A DNA stretch of 64,000 nucleotides from assembly GCF_902497625.1 (NCBI RefSeq), contig NZ_CABVGX010000013.1, positions 1-64,000 on the forward strand, written 5' to 3'. The position numbers were made by a program, and so were the translations under genes. Numbering within the stretch: the stretch's first letter is position 1; each line of letters opens with the position of its first letter. The notes beneath the pieces were generated by a model. That model did not search any database. It worked only from the letters and a program-made list of their open reading frames with translations, and was not told where the DNA came from. Shown piece by piece: positions 1 to 8,965 of the stretch. The stretch comes from Pseudomonas fluorescens. Lineage in GTDB: Bacteria; Pseudomonadota; Gammaproteobacteria; Pseudomonadales; Pseudomonadaceae.

Positions 1-440
1 ACTGCGCAGAACCTGCGCTCAGCCTCCCGAGGGGGCCCTAACCGCCACAGCGCGCCGAGGCGGCCTGATAGCCGACCTGGCTGCAGTTTCCGCCGCAACA
101 TAAATCCATGTAGCAGCTGGCGCAGCCTGCGTCCGGTTCGGGCCGCGATCGGACGAAGCAGTCGTAAAATCAGGCGGCGCGGTTTAATAGATAACCGCAT
201 GCTCGGGATCGACGACGACGACGACGAGACGACTGCTGCGTCCGATCGCGGCCCGAGCCGGACGCAGGCTTCGCCAGCTGCTACAGGTCCTTGTCGTCTC
301 AGACAAATGATCCTGCCCAGACGGCGCCGCTGCTTTGCTTTGCTTTGCTTTGCTTTGCTTTGCTTTGCTTTGCTTTGCTTCAGATTTTGATCTTGATCTG
401 CCCCGTCGGCAGGCCGAGCGCAGGTTCTGCGCAGTGGGCA
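1..440. repeat. Nested inverted repeats, gene-free
   Basis: The first 20 bases are an exact reverse complement of about 417-436. Inside them, 110-165 pairs with 229-284 over 56 bases with three mismatches. The inner arm has the core GTAGCAGCTG...CGCAGCCTGCGTC, which recurs at 51502-51618 and 53878-54024, so it belongs to a dispersed palindromic family. Short ORFs through the region are low-complexity and I do not treat them as genes. Confidence 0.8.
331..380. repeat. (TGCTT)10 pentanucleotide array
   Basis: Ten perfect head-to-tail copies of TGCTT lie just outside the inner palindrome of the left-end repeat block. A 5-bp unit changes reading frame with each copy gained or lost, but no convincing gene reads through it. 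Confidence 0.95.
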
Positions 441-610
441 ACCCGGCAAGGATGCCGGGTTAGCTGCCGCCGGCCATGGATGGCCGATGGCGGCGCGCCC
501 ACGGAGCAGGACCGGAGCGAGGGTATGGCGAGCCTTAGCGAGCCACCGGACGTCAGGGGCGCTTGCGCTTGGTTACTTGGCGCTTTTCCAAGTAACCCGC
601 CGTAAGGGCG
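440..610. repeat. Hairpin-rich intergenic element
   Basis: Two perfect hairpins are visible: 440-448 with 453-461 (9-bp stem) and 571-580 with 588-597 (10-bp stem GGTTACTTGG). I recall the GGTTACTTGG-CCAAGTAACC-GCCGTAAGGGCGGAA arrangement as a dispersed Pseudomonas intergenic sequence; this is from memory and unchecked. No gene is supported here. From 611 to 1006 I see only the leader of the next gene. Confidence 0.55.
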
Positions 611-1006
611 GAACCCATATCAGCCATCACCGCAATAACGGATATGTACACCTTCAAAATCACGTCACCTGACACACCGCCATCGCGAGCAAGCTCGCTC
701 AGCTAATTGAGTAAATCCGCTAGTAAGTGGTTCCCGGATACAAAGTCTTTGCAAGCAGATCACAATCGCCAATCACCCCACCTGATACCCAAACATTCAG
801 CCCACCCCCCAACCGCCCGGGTTAACAAAAGATAACGTGGCGTCGATTGTCAGACCTTTCCAAACCCCGATAGGATAAGCCTGCTTCCGAAGGGGCTCTG
901 GGTTGCGGGTTTCAGGACTATGCTCTTAACCTGTCAATCGCCGTGAGCACCCCTTGCGGCGCCCTGAAAGGTTGAACGACCTAACAATAATAATGGGGGA
1001 AGGTCT

Positions 1007-2059
1007 ATGAGTGAGCCTGTCATGGGTGTGGGTATCTGCCGCCCGCCGGCGCTACGCAGATTCGCGTTGCTGGCTACAGCGCTCTCGCTGTTGGGCTGTG
1101 CCGTGTTGTCGGCACCTGTGCTGGCCGCTGCAGCGCCGGCATCTGATGTCGTTTATGCCGTTGAGTCTGCCAAAGCCAGCAAAAGCCTGATGCTCGACGT
1201 CGTGCACGCTGGCGCTCGCCTGATTGCGGTCGGCGATCGCGGGCACATTCTGTATTCCGATGACCAGGGCAAAACCTGGACACAAGCCAAAGTGCCGACC
1301 CGGCAACTGCTGACAGCGGTGTTTTTTGTCGATGACAAACACGGCTGGGCGGTCGGTCACGATGCCCAGATCCTCGCCACCGAGGACGGCGGCACTACGT
1401 GGACCAAGCAATTTGAAGAACTCACACGCGAATCGCCGCTGCTCGATGTCTGGTTTCAGGACGTCAACAGCGGCTTTGCCGTGGGCGCGTACGGTGCGGT
1501 GATGGCCACCACCGATGGCGGCAAGCACTGGGAAGACGTCAGCGATCGCCTCGACAACGAAGACCAGTTTCACCTCAACGCCATCGCGGCCGTCAAGGAT
1601 GCCGGGCTGTTCGTTGTCGGCGAACAAGGCAGCATGTTCCGCTCTGCCGATTGGGGCGAGACCTGGGAAAAGCTGGAAGGCCCATACGAAGGCTCGTTTT
1701 TCGGCGTGATCGGTACCGCTCAGGCCAATACGCTGCTGGCTTACGGCCTGCGCGGCAACCTGTATCGTTCCACTGATTTCGGTACCACCTGGGAGCCGGT
1801 CGAGTTGAAAGCCACCCGCGGGGCGCTGGAGTTCGGCCTGTCCGGGGCTACGCTGCTCGATGACGGTTCCATCGTGATCGTTGGCAACGGTGGCAGCGTG
1901 GTGCGCAGCAACGACGACGGCCAGACCTTCAGCGTGTTCAACCGACCGGATCGCATTTCCGTTTCGGCGGTCACGGCGGCGGGTAACGGTAATCTGATAC
2001 TGGCAGGACAGGGCGGCGTTCGCGCCACTTCGCCAACCGGCGCCGAGCTGGGCAAATAA
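1007..2059 (+). CDS. YCF48/BNR-type beta-propeller protein, exported
   Basis: 350 residues. A long basic N-terminus leads into a hydrophobic stretch (about residues 20-44, containing LLGCAVLSAPVLAAAAP), which looks like an export signal, possibly with a lipobox-like LLGC. The rest repeats BNR/Asp-box style units such as SDDQGKTWTQ, TEDGGTTWTK, TTDGGKHWED and STDFGTTWEP, the signature of the photosystem II assembly factor YCF48-like propeller family. The start at 1007 is preceded by GGGGGAAGG at a fitting distance. It ends 16 bases before the MMPL exporter, so the two are probably one operon and this protein probably serves as a periplasmic partner of that exporter. The exact role is unknown. 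Confidence 0.85.
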   Translation: MSEPVMGVGICRPPALRRFALLATALSLLGCAVLSAPVLAAAAPASDVVYAVESAKASKSLMLDVVHAGARLIAVGDRGHILYSDDQGKTWTQAKVPTRQLLTAVFFVDDKHGWAVGHDAQILATEDGGTTWTKQFEELTRESPLLDVWFQDVNSGFAVGAYGAVMATTDGGKHWEDVSDRLDNEDQFHLNAIAAVKDAGLFVVGEQGSMFRSADWGETWEKLEGPYEGSFFGVIGTAQANTLLAYGLRGNLYRSTDFGTTWEPVELKATRGALEFGLSGATLLDDGSIVIVGNGGSVVRSNDDGQTFSVFNRPDRISVSAVTAAGNGNLILAGQGGVRATSPTGAELGK

Positions 2060-2075
2060 TAAGAAGGGCGGAGCT

Positions 2076-4460
2076 ATGACATCCATGACAAGCCATCACC
2101 AGGACAAGGCGACGTTCCTTGAACGCCTGATCTTCAACAACCGCCCGGCAGTGATCGTGATCTGCCTGCTGGTCAGCATTTTCCTGTTCTGGCAGGCGAC
2201 GCTGATCCGGCCGTCCACCAGTTTCGAAAAAATGATTCCGCTCGAGCATCCCTTCATTCAGAAGATGATGGAGCATCGCAACGATCTGGCGAACCTGGGC
2301 AACACCGTGCGCATTTCGGTGGAAGCCACCGACGGCGATATCTTCTCCAAGGAGTACATGGAGACTCTGCGTCAGATCAACGACGAAGTGTTCTACATTT
2401 CCGGCGTGGACCGTTCCGGTCTCAAGTCGCTGTGGAGTCCGAGCGTGCGCTGGACCGAAGTGACGGAGGAGGGCTTTGCCGGTGGCGAAGTGATTCCACA
2501 GAGTTACAACGGTTCGCAGGAAAGCCTCGATCTGCTGCGCAACAACGTCCTCAAGTCTGGCCAGGTCGGTCGTCTGGTGGCCAACGACTTCAAGTCGAGT
2601 ATCGTCGACATTCCGTTGCTGGAGTCCTACCCGGACCCGCAGGATCAGGGCAAGTTGCTGGCGCTGGACTACCGCAAGTTCTCCCACGAACTCGAAGACA
2701 AGATCCGCGACAAGTTCGAAACGCAGAACCCTAACGTTCAGATTCATATCGTCGGTTTCGCCAAGAAAGTTGGCGACCTGATCGATGGCCTGGTGATGGT
2801 GGTGATGTTTTTCGGCATCGCCTTTGTCATCACGCTGATTCTGCTGTACTGGTTCACCAATTGCATGCGCAGCACTGTCGCGGTGTTGAGTACCACGCTG
2901 GTGGCGGTGGTCTGGCAGCTGGGCCTGATGCACTTTTTCGGGTTCGGGCTCGATCCCTACTCGATGCTCGTGCCGTTCCTGATCTTTGCCATTGGTATCT
3001 CCCACGGTGTGCAGAAGATCAACGGGATCGCCCTGCAATCCAGCGAGGCCGACAACGCGCTGACCGCAGCACGGCGCACCTTTCGTCAACTGTTCTTGCC
3101 TGGGATGATCGCGATTCTCGCCGATGCGGTGGGGTTCATCACCTTGCTGATCATCGACATCGGCGTGATCCGCGAACTGGCCATCGGCGCGTCCATCGGC
3201 GTAGCGGTCATCGTGTTCACCAACCTGATCCTGCTGCCCGTGGCGATCTCCTACGTGGGGATCAGCAAACGCGCGGTCGAGCGCAGCAAAAAAGACGCAC
3301 ACCGCGAGCATCCGTTCTGGCGCTTGCTCTCAGGTTTCGCCAGTCCGAAAGTGGCGCCGGTGTCGATCGTTCTGGCCTTGCTGGCCTTTGGTGGAGGTCT
3401 CTGGTACAGCCAGAACCTGAAAATCGGCGACCTCGACCAGGGTGCGCCGGAGCTGCGTCCGGACTCGCGCTACAACAAGGACAACAACTTCATCATCAGC
3501 AACTACTCCACCAGCTCCGACGTATTGGTGGTGATGGTCAAGACCAAGGCGGAAGGCTGCTCGCGCTATGAAGCGATGGCACCGATCGATGAGCTGATGT
3601 GGAAGATGCAGAACACTGAAGGAGTGCAATCGGCGATCTCCCTGGTGACCGTGTCCAAGCAAATGATCAAGGGCATGAACGAGGGCAACCTGAAATGGGA
3701 AACCCTGTCACGCAACCCGGACGTGCTCAACAACTCCATTGCCCGTGCTGACGGTTTGTACAACAACAGCTGTTCCGTGGCGCCGGTGCTGGTGTTCCTC
3801 AACGACCACAAGGCGGCGACGCTGGACCGTGCCGTGCATGCGGTGCAGGAGTTTGCCAAGGAGAACAACAAGGACGGTCTGGAGTTCATCCTCGCTGCGG
3901 GTAACGCCGGAATCGAGGCAGCGACCAACGAGGTGATCAGGGAATCCGAGCTGACCATCCTGATCCTGGTCTATATCTGCGTCGCGACCATGTGCATGAT
4001 CACCTTCCGTTCCTGGGCGGCGACCTTGTGCATCGTCCTGCCGCTGGTGCTGACTTCGGTACTGGGTAACGCATTGATGGCCTTCATGGGCATCGGCGTG
4101 AAAGTCGCCACGTTGCCAGTGGTGGCGCTCGGGGTGGGGATCGGCGTGGATTACGGGATCTACATCTACAGCCGTCTTGAAACTTTCCTGCGTGCCGGCC
4201 TGCCGTTGCAAGAGGCCTACTATCAGACGCTGAAGTCCACCGGTAAAGCCGTGCTGTTCACCGGTTTGTGCCTGGCGATCGGCGTATGCACCTGGATCTT
4301 CTCGGCCATCAAGTTCCAGGCTGACATGGGCTTGATGCTGACCTTCATGCTGCTCTGGAACATGTTCGGCGCGCTGTGGCTGTTGCCGGCGCTGGCACGG
4401 TTCCTGATCAAGCCGGAGAAACTTGCCGGGCAGAAGGGTAATTCTCTGTTCGCTCACTGA
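2076..4460 (+). CDS. MMPL-family RND transporter
   Basis: 794-residue inner membrane protein of the RND superfamily (MMPL type). It shows one membrane helix near residue 30, a large periplasmic loop, a first helix bundle (about 235-400), a second loop, and a final bundle (about 620-780) with a glycine-rich VVALGVGIGVDYGIY segment typical of RND helix 4-like motifs. The family exports lipids, siderophores or other hydrophobic compounds; the substrate here cannot be read from sequence. The start is preceded by AAGGGCGGAG. It follows the YCF48-like gene closely. Similar pairs in Pseudomonas often sit beside DUF1302/DUF1329 genes, but none is present in this window. Confidence 0.88.
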   Translation: MTSMTSHHQDKATFLERLIFNNRPAVIVICLLVSIFLFWQATLIRPSTSFEKMIPLEHPFIQKMMEHRNDLANLGNTVRISVEATDGDIFSKEYMETLRQINDEVFYISGVDRSGLKSLWSPSVRWTEVTEEGFAGGEVIPQSYNGSQESLDLLRNNVLKSGQVGRLVANDFKSSIVDIPLLESYPDPQDQGKLLALDYRKFSHELEDKIRDKFETQNPNVQIHIVGFAKKVGDLIDGLVMVVMFFGIAFVITLILLYWFTNCMRSTVAVLSTTLVAVVWQLGLMHFFGFGLDPYSMLVPFLIFAIGISHGVQKINGIALQSSEADNALTAARRTFRQLFLPGMIAILADAVGFITLLIIDIGVIRELAIGASIGVAVIVFTNLILLPVAISYVGISKRAVERSKKDAHREHPFWRLLSGFASPKVAPVSIVLALLAFGGGLWYSQNLKIGDLDQGAPELRPDSRYNKDNNFIISNYSTSSDVLVVMVKTKAEGCSRYEAMAPIDELMWKMQNTEGVQSAISLVTVSKQMIKGMNEGNLKWETLSRNPDVLNNSIARADGLYNNSCSVAPVLVFLNDHKAATLDRAVHAVQEFAKENNKDGLEFILAAGNAGIEAATNEVIRESELTILILVYICVATMCMITFRSWAATLCIVLPLVLTSVLGNALMAFMGIGVKVATLPVVALGVGIGVDYGIYIYSRLETFLRAGLPLQEAYYQTLKSTGKAVLFTGLCLAIGVCTWIFSAIKFQADMGLMLTFMLLWNMFGALWLLPALARFLIKPEKLAGQKGNSLFAH

Positions 4461-4475
4461 TAGCGAGCGCAAACG

Positions 4476-4509
4476 AAAAAGCCGCAACCTATGGTTTGCG
4501 GCTTTTTTT
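4476..4509 (+). terminator. Rho-independent terminator of the MMPL operon
   Basis: GCCGCAA pairs with TTGCGGC across a short loop. The stem is flanked by AAAAA on the left and TTTTTTT on the right, so it could stop transcription from both sides. Confidence 0.9.
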
Positions 4510-4531
4510 CATCTGAAGATTCACACCGGCA

Positions 4532-4624
4532 CCTGTGGGAGCGAGCCTGCTCGCGATGGCGGTCTTCCAGCCAACATCAATGTTGAATGTGAAATTGCCA
4601 TCGCCAGCAGGCTCGCTCCCACAT
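4532..4624. repeat. REPIN (paired REP palindromes)
   Basis: Two inverted copies of the GTGGGAGCGAGCCTGCTCGCGA unit face each other, separated by about 45 bases. It lies between two convergent genes. Confidence 0.9.
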
Positions 4625-4637
4625 TGAAGTTATGGTG

Positions 4638-5357
4638 TCAGGAGGGATCGGTGCCCAGCACCACGTTCAGTGCACTGCGCGCATCGTCTAGCTGCACCAG
4701 CGTTGCATGGCGGGCGCCGAGGGCGTCGCGGTTTTCGATGGCGGTGAGGATCGCCTTGTGCCGCGGCAGCGCCAGTTCGTGCAGGTTCGGTCGCTGGTTG
4801 GAGTGTTTCAACGCTTCGGCAATGGCCACCGAGAGCATGTTGCACAGGTTGGCCAGCAGATCGTTGTGGGTGGCATCGGCGATGCGGCTGTGGAAATCCA
4901 GATCCGGTTGCAGCAGTGCTTCCGGGCTCGGCGCGTTTTCCATGCGCTGGTAGGCCTCGCCGATGGAGGCGATGTCTGCGTCGGTAGCGAATTGCGCCGC
5001 GAGGGCGGCGGCGGCTGGCTCGATGATGCTGCGCACGCTGGTCAGCAGATCGAAAAACTCGTTCTGCGGGCTGCTTTGCATCAACCAGTGCAGCACGTCC
5101 GGATCAAGCATGTGCCATTCCTTGCGCTGCTTGACCACCGTGCCGACCCGCGGCCGGGAATACACCAGACCTTTGGCGACCAACACCCGCGTGGCTTCAC
5201 GCAACACCGGGCGGCTGACCGCATATTCTTCGCACAACAGCGCTTCGGCGGGCAGTTTGTCGTCCGGTTTGAAGCGTCCGGAAACGATCTGCATGCCCAG
5301 TTCCTGGACGATGCGCGAGTGCATGCTTTTGCGGTCGGAAGGTTTGCGGTAATCCAT
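4638..5357 (-). CDS. GntR-family transcriptional regulator, FadR/FCD type
   Basis: 239 residues from the start at 5357 (MDYRKPSDRK); the reading frame is open further upstream but runs into REP sequence. The N-terminal winged helix (about residues 10-75) contains LPAEALLCEEYAVSRPVLREA, and the C-terminal part has the all-helical FCD ligand domain (about 90-220) with D..FH and H..L/HK.I residues that normally hold a metal near the effector. It lies downstream of the dehydratase on the same strand, with a REPIN between them. It is the likely local repressor of the sugar-acid genes; two matching palindromes between the divergent dehydratase and transporter genes fit the FadR-type operator pattern. 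The effector (perhaps a 2-keto-3-deoxy sugar acid) is inferred. Confidence 0.88.
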   Translation of the reverse strand: MDYRKPSDRKSMHSRIVQELGMQIVSGRFKPDDKLPAEALLCEEYAVSRPVLREATRVLVAKGLVYSRPRVGTVVKQRKEWHMLDPDVLHWLMQSSPQNEFFDLLTSVRSIIEPAAAALAAQFATDADIASIGEAYQRMENAPSPEALLQPDLDFHSRIADATHNDLLANLCNMLSVAIAEALKHSNQRPNLHELALPRHKAILTAIENRDALGARHATLVQLDDARSALNVVLGTDPS

Positions 5358-5438
5358 GGGAAGCGGCGCGATCCTGTGCGATGGAGGTGTGGCGCATGAT
5401 AGCAGGCGTGGCACGGTCTTGAGGCGGGCCACGATTAA

Positions 5439-5530
5439 ATGTGGGGGCGGGCTTGCTCGCGAATGCGGTGTGGCAGACAACGAATATGTTGAATGACACA
5501 CCGCGTTCGCGAGCAAGCCCGCTCCCACAA
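5439..5530. repeat. REPIN
   Basis: Inverted pair of the GGGCTTGCTCGCGA REP unit between the dehydratase and the GntR gene. Confidence 0.9.
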
Positions 5531-5544
5531 AGGGTCGTGGTGGG

Positions 5545-7281
5545 TCAGTGAGAGTGACGCGGCACTTCTGACCCACGGCAGCCCACCAGGAAGTCAAAGT
5601 CACAGCCTTGATCCGCCTGCAACACATGGTCGATGTACAGCTGACGATAGCCGCCGACGATCAGGTTTTGCGGCGGTTGCAGGTCGGCCATGCGCGCGGC
5701 GAGTTCGGCGTCCGGGATGTCCAGATGCAAACGGCCGTTGGCGCAGTCCAGTTCGATCCAGTCGCCTTCCTTCACTGTCGCCAAAGGACCGCCGGCCGCC
5801 GCTTCCGGCGCCACATGCAACACCACCGTGCCGTACGCCGTGCCGCTCATACGAGCATCGGAAATGCGCACCATGTCGGTGACCCCTTGCGCCAGCAGTT
5901 TGGCCGGCAAGCCCATATTCCCCACTTCGGCCATGCCCGGATAACCCTTCGGCCCGCAGTTCTTCATCACCAGAATCGAGTTGGCATCCACGTCCAGTTC
6001 CGGATCGTTGATGCGCGCCTTGTACATGTCGAAATTCTCGAACACCACCGCACGGCCGCGATGCTGCATCAATTCGGCACTCGCGGCAGACGGTTTCAAC
6101 ACCGCGCCGAGTGGTGCAAGGTTGCCGCGCAGGACACAGATGCCGCCGTCGGCGCGGATCGGATTGTCGAGCGAGCGGATCACTTCGTCCTCGCCATAAA
6201 TCGGCGCGTCCCTGGTGTTCTCGCCGATCGACTTGCCGTTGACGGTCAGAGCGTCCGGGTTCGGGATCAGGTTGGCTTCACCGAGACGGCGCAGTACCGC
6301 AGGCAGGCCGCCGGCGTAGTAGAACTCTTCCATCAGGAAGCGCCCGGACGGTTGCAGGTCAACGATGGTTGGCATGCCGCGACCGATGCGGGTCCAGTCA
6401 TCAAGGTCCAGTTCCACGCCGATACGGCCAGCAATGGCTTTCAAATGGATAACTGCGTTGGTCGAACCACCGATGGCGGCGTTGACCCGAATGGCGTTTT
6501 CGAAGGCCTCCTTGGTGAGGATTTTCGACAGGCGCAAATCTTCGCGAACCATTTCCACGGCACGCATGCCGGACATGTGTGCCAACACGTAGCGGCGCGC
6601 ATCCACTGCAGGAATGGCGGCGTTGTGGGGCAGGGACGTGCCCAGCGCTTCCGCCATGCAAGCCATCGTCGACGCGGTGCCCATGGTGTTACAGGTGCCA
6701 GCTGAGCGGGACATGCCGCCCTCGGCCGCAAGAAAATCGTCGATGGTGATGGTGCCGGCCTTCACTTGCTCGCTGAGCTGCCAGACCACGGTGCCCGAGC
6801 CAATGTCCTTGCCCTTGTGTTTGCCGTTAAGCATCGGCCCGCCGGTGACGACAATCGCGGGCACGTCGCAACTGGCCGCACCCATCAACAATGCCGGAGT
6901 GGTTTTATCGCAGCCGGTCAGCAGCACCACGCCATCGATCGGATTGCCGCGGATGGCTTCTTCGACGTCCATGCTCGCCAGGTTGCGGGTGAGCATGGCG
7001 GTCGGGCGCAGGTTCGATTCGCCGTTCGAGAACACCGGGAATTCCACCGGGAAGCCACCGGCTTCGATCACCCCGCGCTTGACGTGCTCCGCGATCTGGC
7101 GGAAATGCGCGTTGCACGGGGTCAGTTCCGACCAGGTGTTACAGATGCCGATGATCGGCTTGCCATGAAACTGGTGGTCGGCGATGCCCTGATTCTTCAT
7201 CCAGCTGCGGTACATGAAGCCGTTCTTGTCGGCGGTGCCAAACCATTGGGCGGAGCGCAGGGTGGGTTTCTTATCAGACAT
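5545..7281 (-). CDS. IlvD/Edd-family sugar-acid dehydratase
   Basis: 578 residues. Members dehydrate aldonates (L-arabinonate, D-xylonate, D-galactonate or similar) to 2-keto-3-deoxy acids with a [2Fe-2S] cluster and Mg2+. Cysteines at 56, 124 and 197, with D125/K126 after the second, fall in the spacing of the cluster- and metal-binding residues of the pentonate dehydratase branch rather than of the biosynthetic branched-chain enzyme. The genes around it (GntR, MFS, FAH-fold protein, semialdehyde dehydrogenase) also argue for sugar-acid catabolism. It is divergent from the transporter. Which sugar acid it prefers cannot be decided by eye; L-arabinonate and D-xylonate are the leading options. 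Confidence 0.9.
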   Translation of the reverse strand: MSDKKPTLRSAQWFGTADKNGFMYRSWMKNQGIADHQFHGKPIIGICNTWSELTPCNAHFRQIAEHVKRGVIEAGGFPVEFPVFSNGESNLRPTAMLTRNLASMDVEEAIRGNPIDGVVLLTGCDKTTPALLMGAASCDVPAIVVTGGPMLNGKHKGKDIGSGTVVWQLSEQVKAGTITIDDFLAAEGGMSRSAGTCNTMGTASTMACMAEALGTSLPHNAAIPAVDARRYVLAHMSGMRAVEMVREDLRLSKILTKEAFENAIRVNAAIGGSTNAVIHLKAIAGRIGVELDLDDWTRIGRGMPTIVDLQPSGRFLMEEFYYAGGLPAVLRRLGEANLIPNPDALTVNGKSIGENTRDAPIYGEDEVIRSLDNPIRADGGICVLRGNLAPLGAVLKPSAASAELMQHRGRAVVFENFDMYKARINDPELDVDANSILVMKNCGPKGYPGMAEVGNMGLPAKLLAQGVTDMVRISDARMSGTAYGTVVLHVAPEAAAGGPLATVKEGDWIELDCANGRLHLDIPDAELAARMADLQPPQNLIVGGYRQLYIDHVLQADQGCDFDFLVGCRGSEVPRHSH

Positions 7282-7294
7282 GATCGATTCTCTT

Positions 7295-7307
7295 ATTGTA
7301 TGACTAT
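7295..7307. promoter_or_regulatory. Candidate GntR operator, copy 1
   Basis: ATTGTATGACTAT lies 14 bases upstream of the dehydratase start and matches copy 2 at 11 of 13 positions. The core T-N-G-T-N-T-N-A-C-N-A is what FadR-subfamily regulators usually bind. Confidence 0.6.
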
Positions 7308-7369
7308 ATTGTGCGAGCTGATGCTTAACATAAGCGCAATCTCCTGCTATGGGAAGTGTTGTTGGATAA

Positions 7370-7382
7370 ATAGTATTACTAT
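7370..7382. promoter_or_regulatory. Candidate GntR operator, copy 2
   Basis: ATAGTATTACTAT is a perfect 13-bp palindrome (6-bp arms around a central T). It lies in the same divergent intergenic region, 75 bases from copy 1 and nearer to the transporter gene. The pair would let one regulator control both directions. Confidence 0.65.
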
Positions 7383-7475
7383 ATAGTCGCTTTCAACGGA
7401 GGGATGGGCCCTGGCGGTTTTCCGCGAGAGGCGTCCCCCGAGGTTCTATAACAACAACAATCGGAGACCGATCTC

Positions 7476-8798
7476 ATGAGCCAGGAACTGCGGCTTATTC
7501 GTCGCATCACACTGAAACTGATTCCCTTCCTGATCCTGCTGTACCTGATCGCCTATGTGGATCGCTCCGCCGTAGGGTTCGCCAAGCTGCACATGGGTGC
7601 CGACATCGGTATCGGTGACGCCGCTTACGGGCTGGGCGCCGGACTGTTCTTCATTGGCTACTTCCTGTTCGAAATCCCCAGCAACCTGATGCTTGAACGC
7701 TTCGGGGCGCGACGCTGGTTTGCCCGGATCATGATCACTTGGGGCGCCATCACCATCGGCATGGCGTTTGTCCAGGGGCCGCATAGCTTTTACGTGATGC
7801 GCTTCCTGCTGGGTGCCGCCGAAGCCGGGTTCTTCCCGGGCGTTCTGTACTACATCACCCAGTGGTTCCCGGTGCGCCATCGCGGCAAGATCCTTGGCTT
7901 GTTCATCCTCTCGCAACCGATCGCCATGCTGATCACCGGCCCGGTGTCCGGCGGTTTGCTGGGCATGGACGGCATCCTCGGTCTGCACGGCTGGCAGTGG
8001 CTGTTCATCGTCATCGGCACCCCGGCCATCCTGTTGACCTGGCCGGTACTGCGCTGGCTCCCGGACGGTCCGCAGCAAGTGAAATGGATGGACCAGGCCG
8101 AGAAGGACTGGCTCAGCGGTGAGCTGAAAAAGGACCTGGAAGAGTACGGCCAGACCCGTCACGGCAACCCGCTGCACGCGTTGAAAGACAAGCGAGTGTT
8201 GCTGCTGGCGCTGTTTTACCTCCCGGTGACTCTGAGCATTTATGGCCTCGGGTTGTGGTTGCCGACCCTGATCAAGCAGTTCGGCGGCACTGACCTGGTG
8301 ACTGGTTTTGTCTCTTCCGTGCCATACATTTTCGGGATCATCGGTTTGCTGATTATTCCGCGCAGCTCCGATCGTTTGAATGACCGCTACGGTCACCTCG
8401 CAGTGCTTTACGTGTTGGGTGCCGTCGGCCTGTTTTTCAGCGCATGGCTGACGGTGCCGGTATGGCAGCTCGCAGCTTTATGTCTAGTGGCATTTGCGCT
8501 GTTTTCCTGCACGGCGGTGTTCTGGACCTTGCCGGGCCGTTTCTTCGCCGGCGCCAGTGCCGCGGCCGGAATAGCGTTGATCAACTCGGTCGGTAACCTC
8601 GGCGGTTACATCGGCCCATTCGTGATCGGCGCGTTGAAGGAATACACCGGCAACCTGGCCTCGGGCCTGTACTTCCTCTCGGGCGTGATGGTGTTCGGTT
8701 TGATTTTGACGGGTGTGGTCTATCGGGTGCTGGAGCGCAAGCATGTATTGCCGGCGGATCAGTTCGCGGCGAGTGCACGCGGTGCAACGCGTACCTGA
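7476..8798 (+). CDS. MFS transporter, anion:cation symporter type
   Basis: 440 residues with about 12 hydrophobic helices. Hallmarks of the ACS family (hexuronate/phthalate/glucarate symporters) are visible: the early YVDRSAVGFAK segment, the RWFARIMITWG loop, and the GFFPGVLYYITQWFP segment in the first half. It probably imports the sugar acid that the neighbouring enzymes degrade, by proton symport. The start is preceded by CGGAGA. It is the first gene of an operon with the AraD1-like and dehydrogenase genes, downstream of both operator candidates. Confidence 0.9.
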   Translation: MSQELRLIRRITLKLIPFLILLYLIAYVDRSAVGFAKLHMGADIGIGDAAYGLGAGLFFIGYFLFEIPSNLMLERFGARRWFARIMITWGAITIGMAFVQGPHSFYVMRFLLGAAEAGFFPGVLYYITQWFPVRHRGKILGLFILSQPIAMLITGPVSGGLLGMDGILGLHGWQWLFIVIGTPAILLTWPVLRWLPDGPQQVKWMDQAEKDWLSGELKKDLEEYGQTRHGNPLHALKDKRVLLLALFYLPVTLSIYGLGLWLPTLIKQFGGTDLVTGFVSSVPYIFGIIGLLIIPRSSDRLNDRYGHLAVLYVLGAVGLFFSAWLTVPVWQLAALCLVAFALFSCTAVFWTLPGRFFAGASAAAGIALINSVGNLGGYIGPFVIGALKEYTGNLASGLYFLSGVMVFGLILTGVVYRVLERKHVLPADQFAASARGATRT

Positions 8799-8814
8799 AA
8801 GGCCATGCAAATCC

Positions 8815-8922
8815 CCTGTGGGAGCGGGCTTGCTCCGGGCGGCGTTCCGACGAAAGGGATTGGAAATTCAACATCGGTGTCGACTGAAATATTGCCTTCG
8901 CGGGCAAGCCCGCTCCCACATT
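8815..8922. repeat. REPIN
   Basis: Inverted REP pair within the catabolic operon, between the transporter and the AraD1-like gene. Confidence 0.85.
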
Positions 8923-8965
8923 AGTCGGCGTCGCCTTCATGTTTTGCTCTAACAGGAGAAGTCTC

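Noticed and set aside
184..441. Phase-variable gene through the TGCTT array
   Set aside because: No ribosome site, low-complexity product (repeated CFALL or KAKQS) and no domain in any frame.
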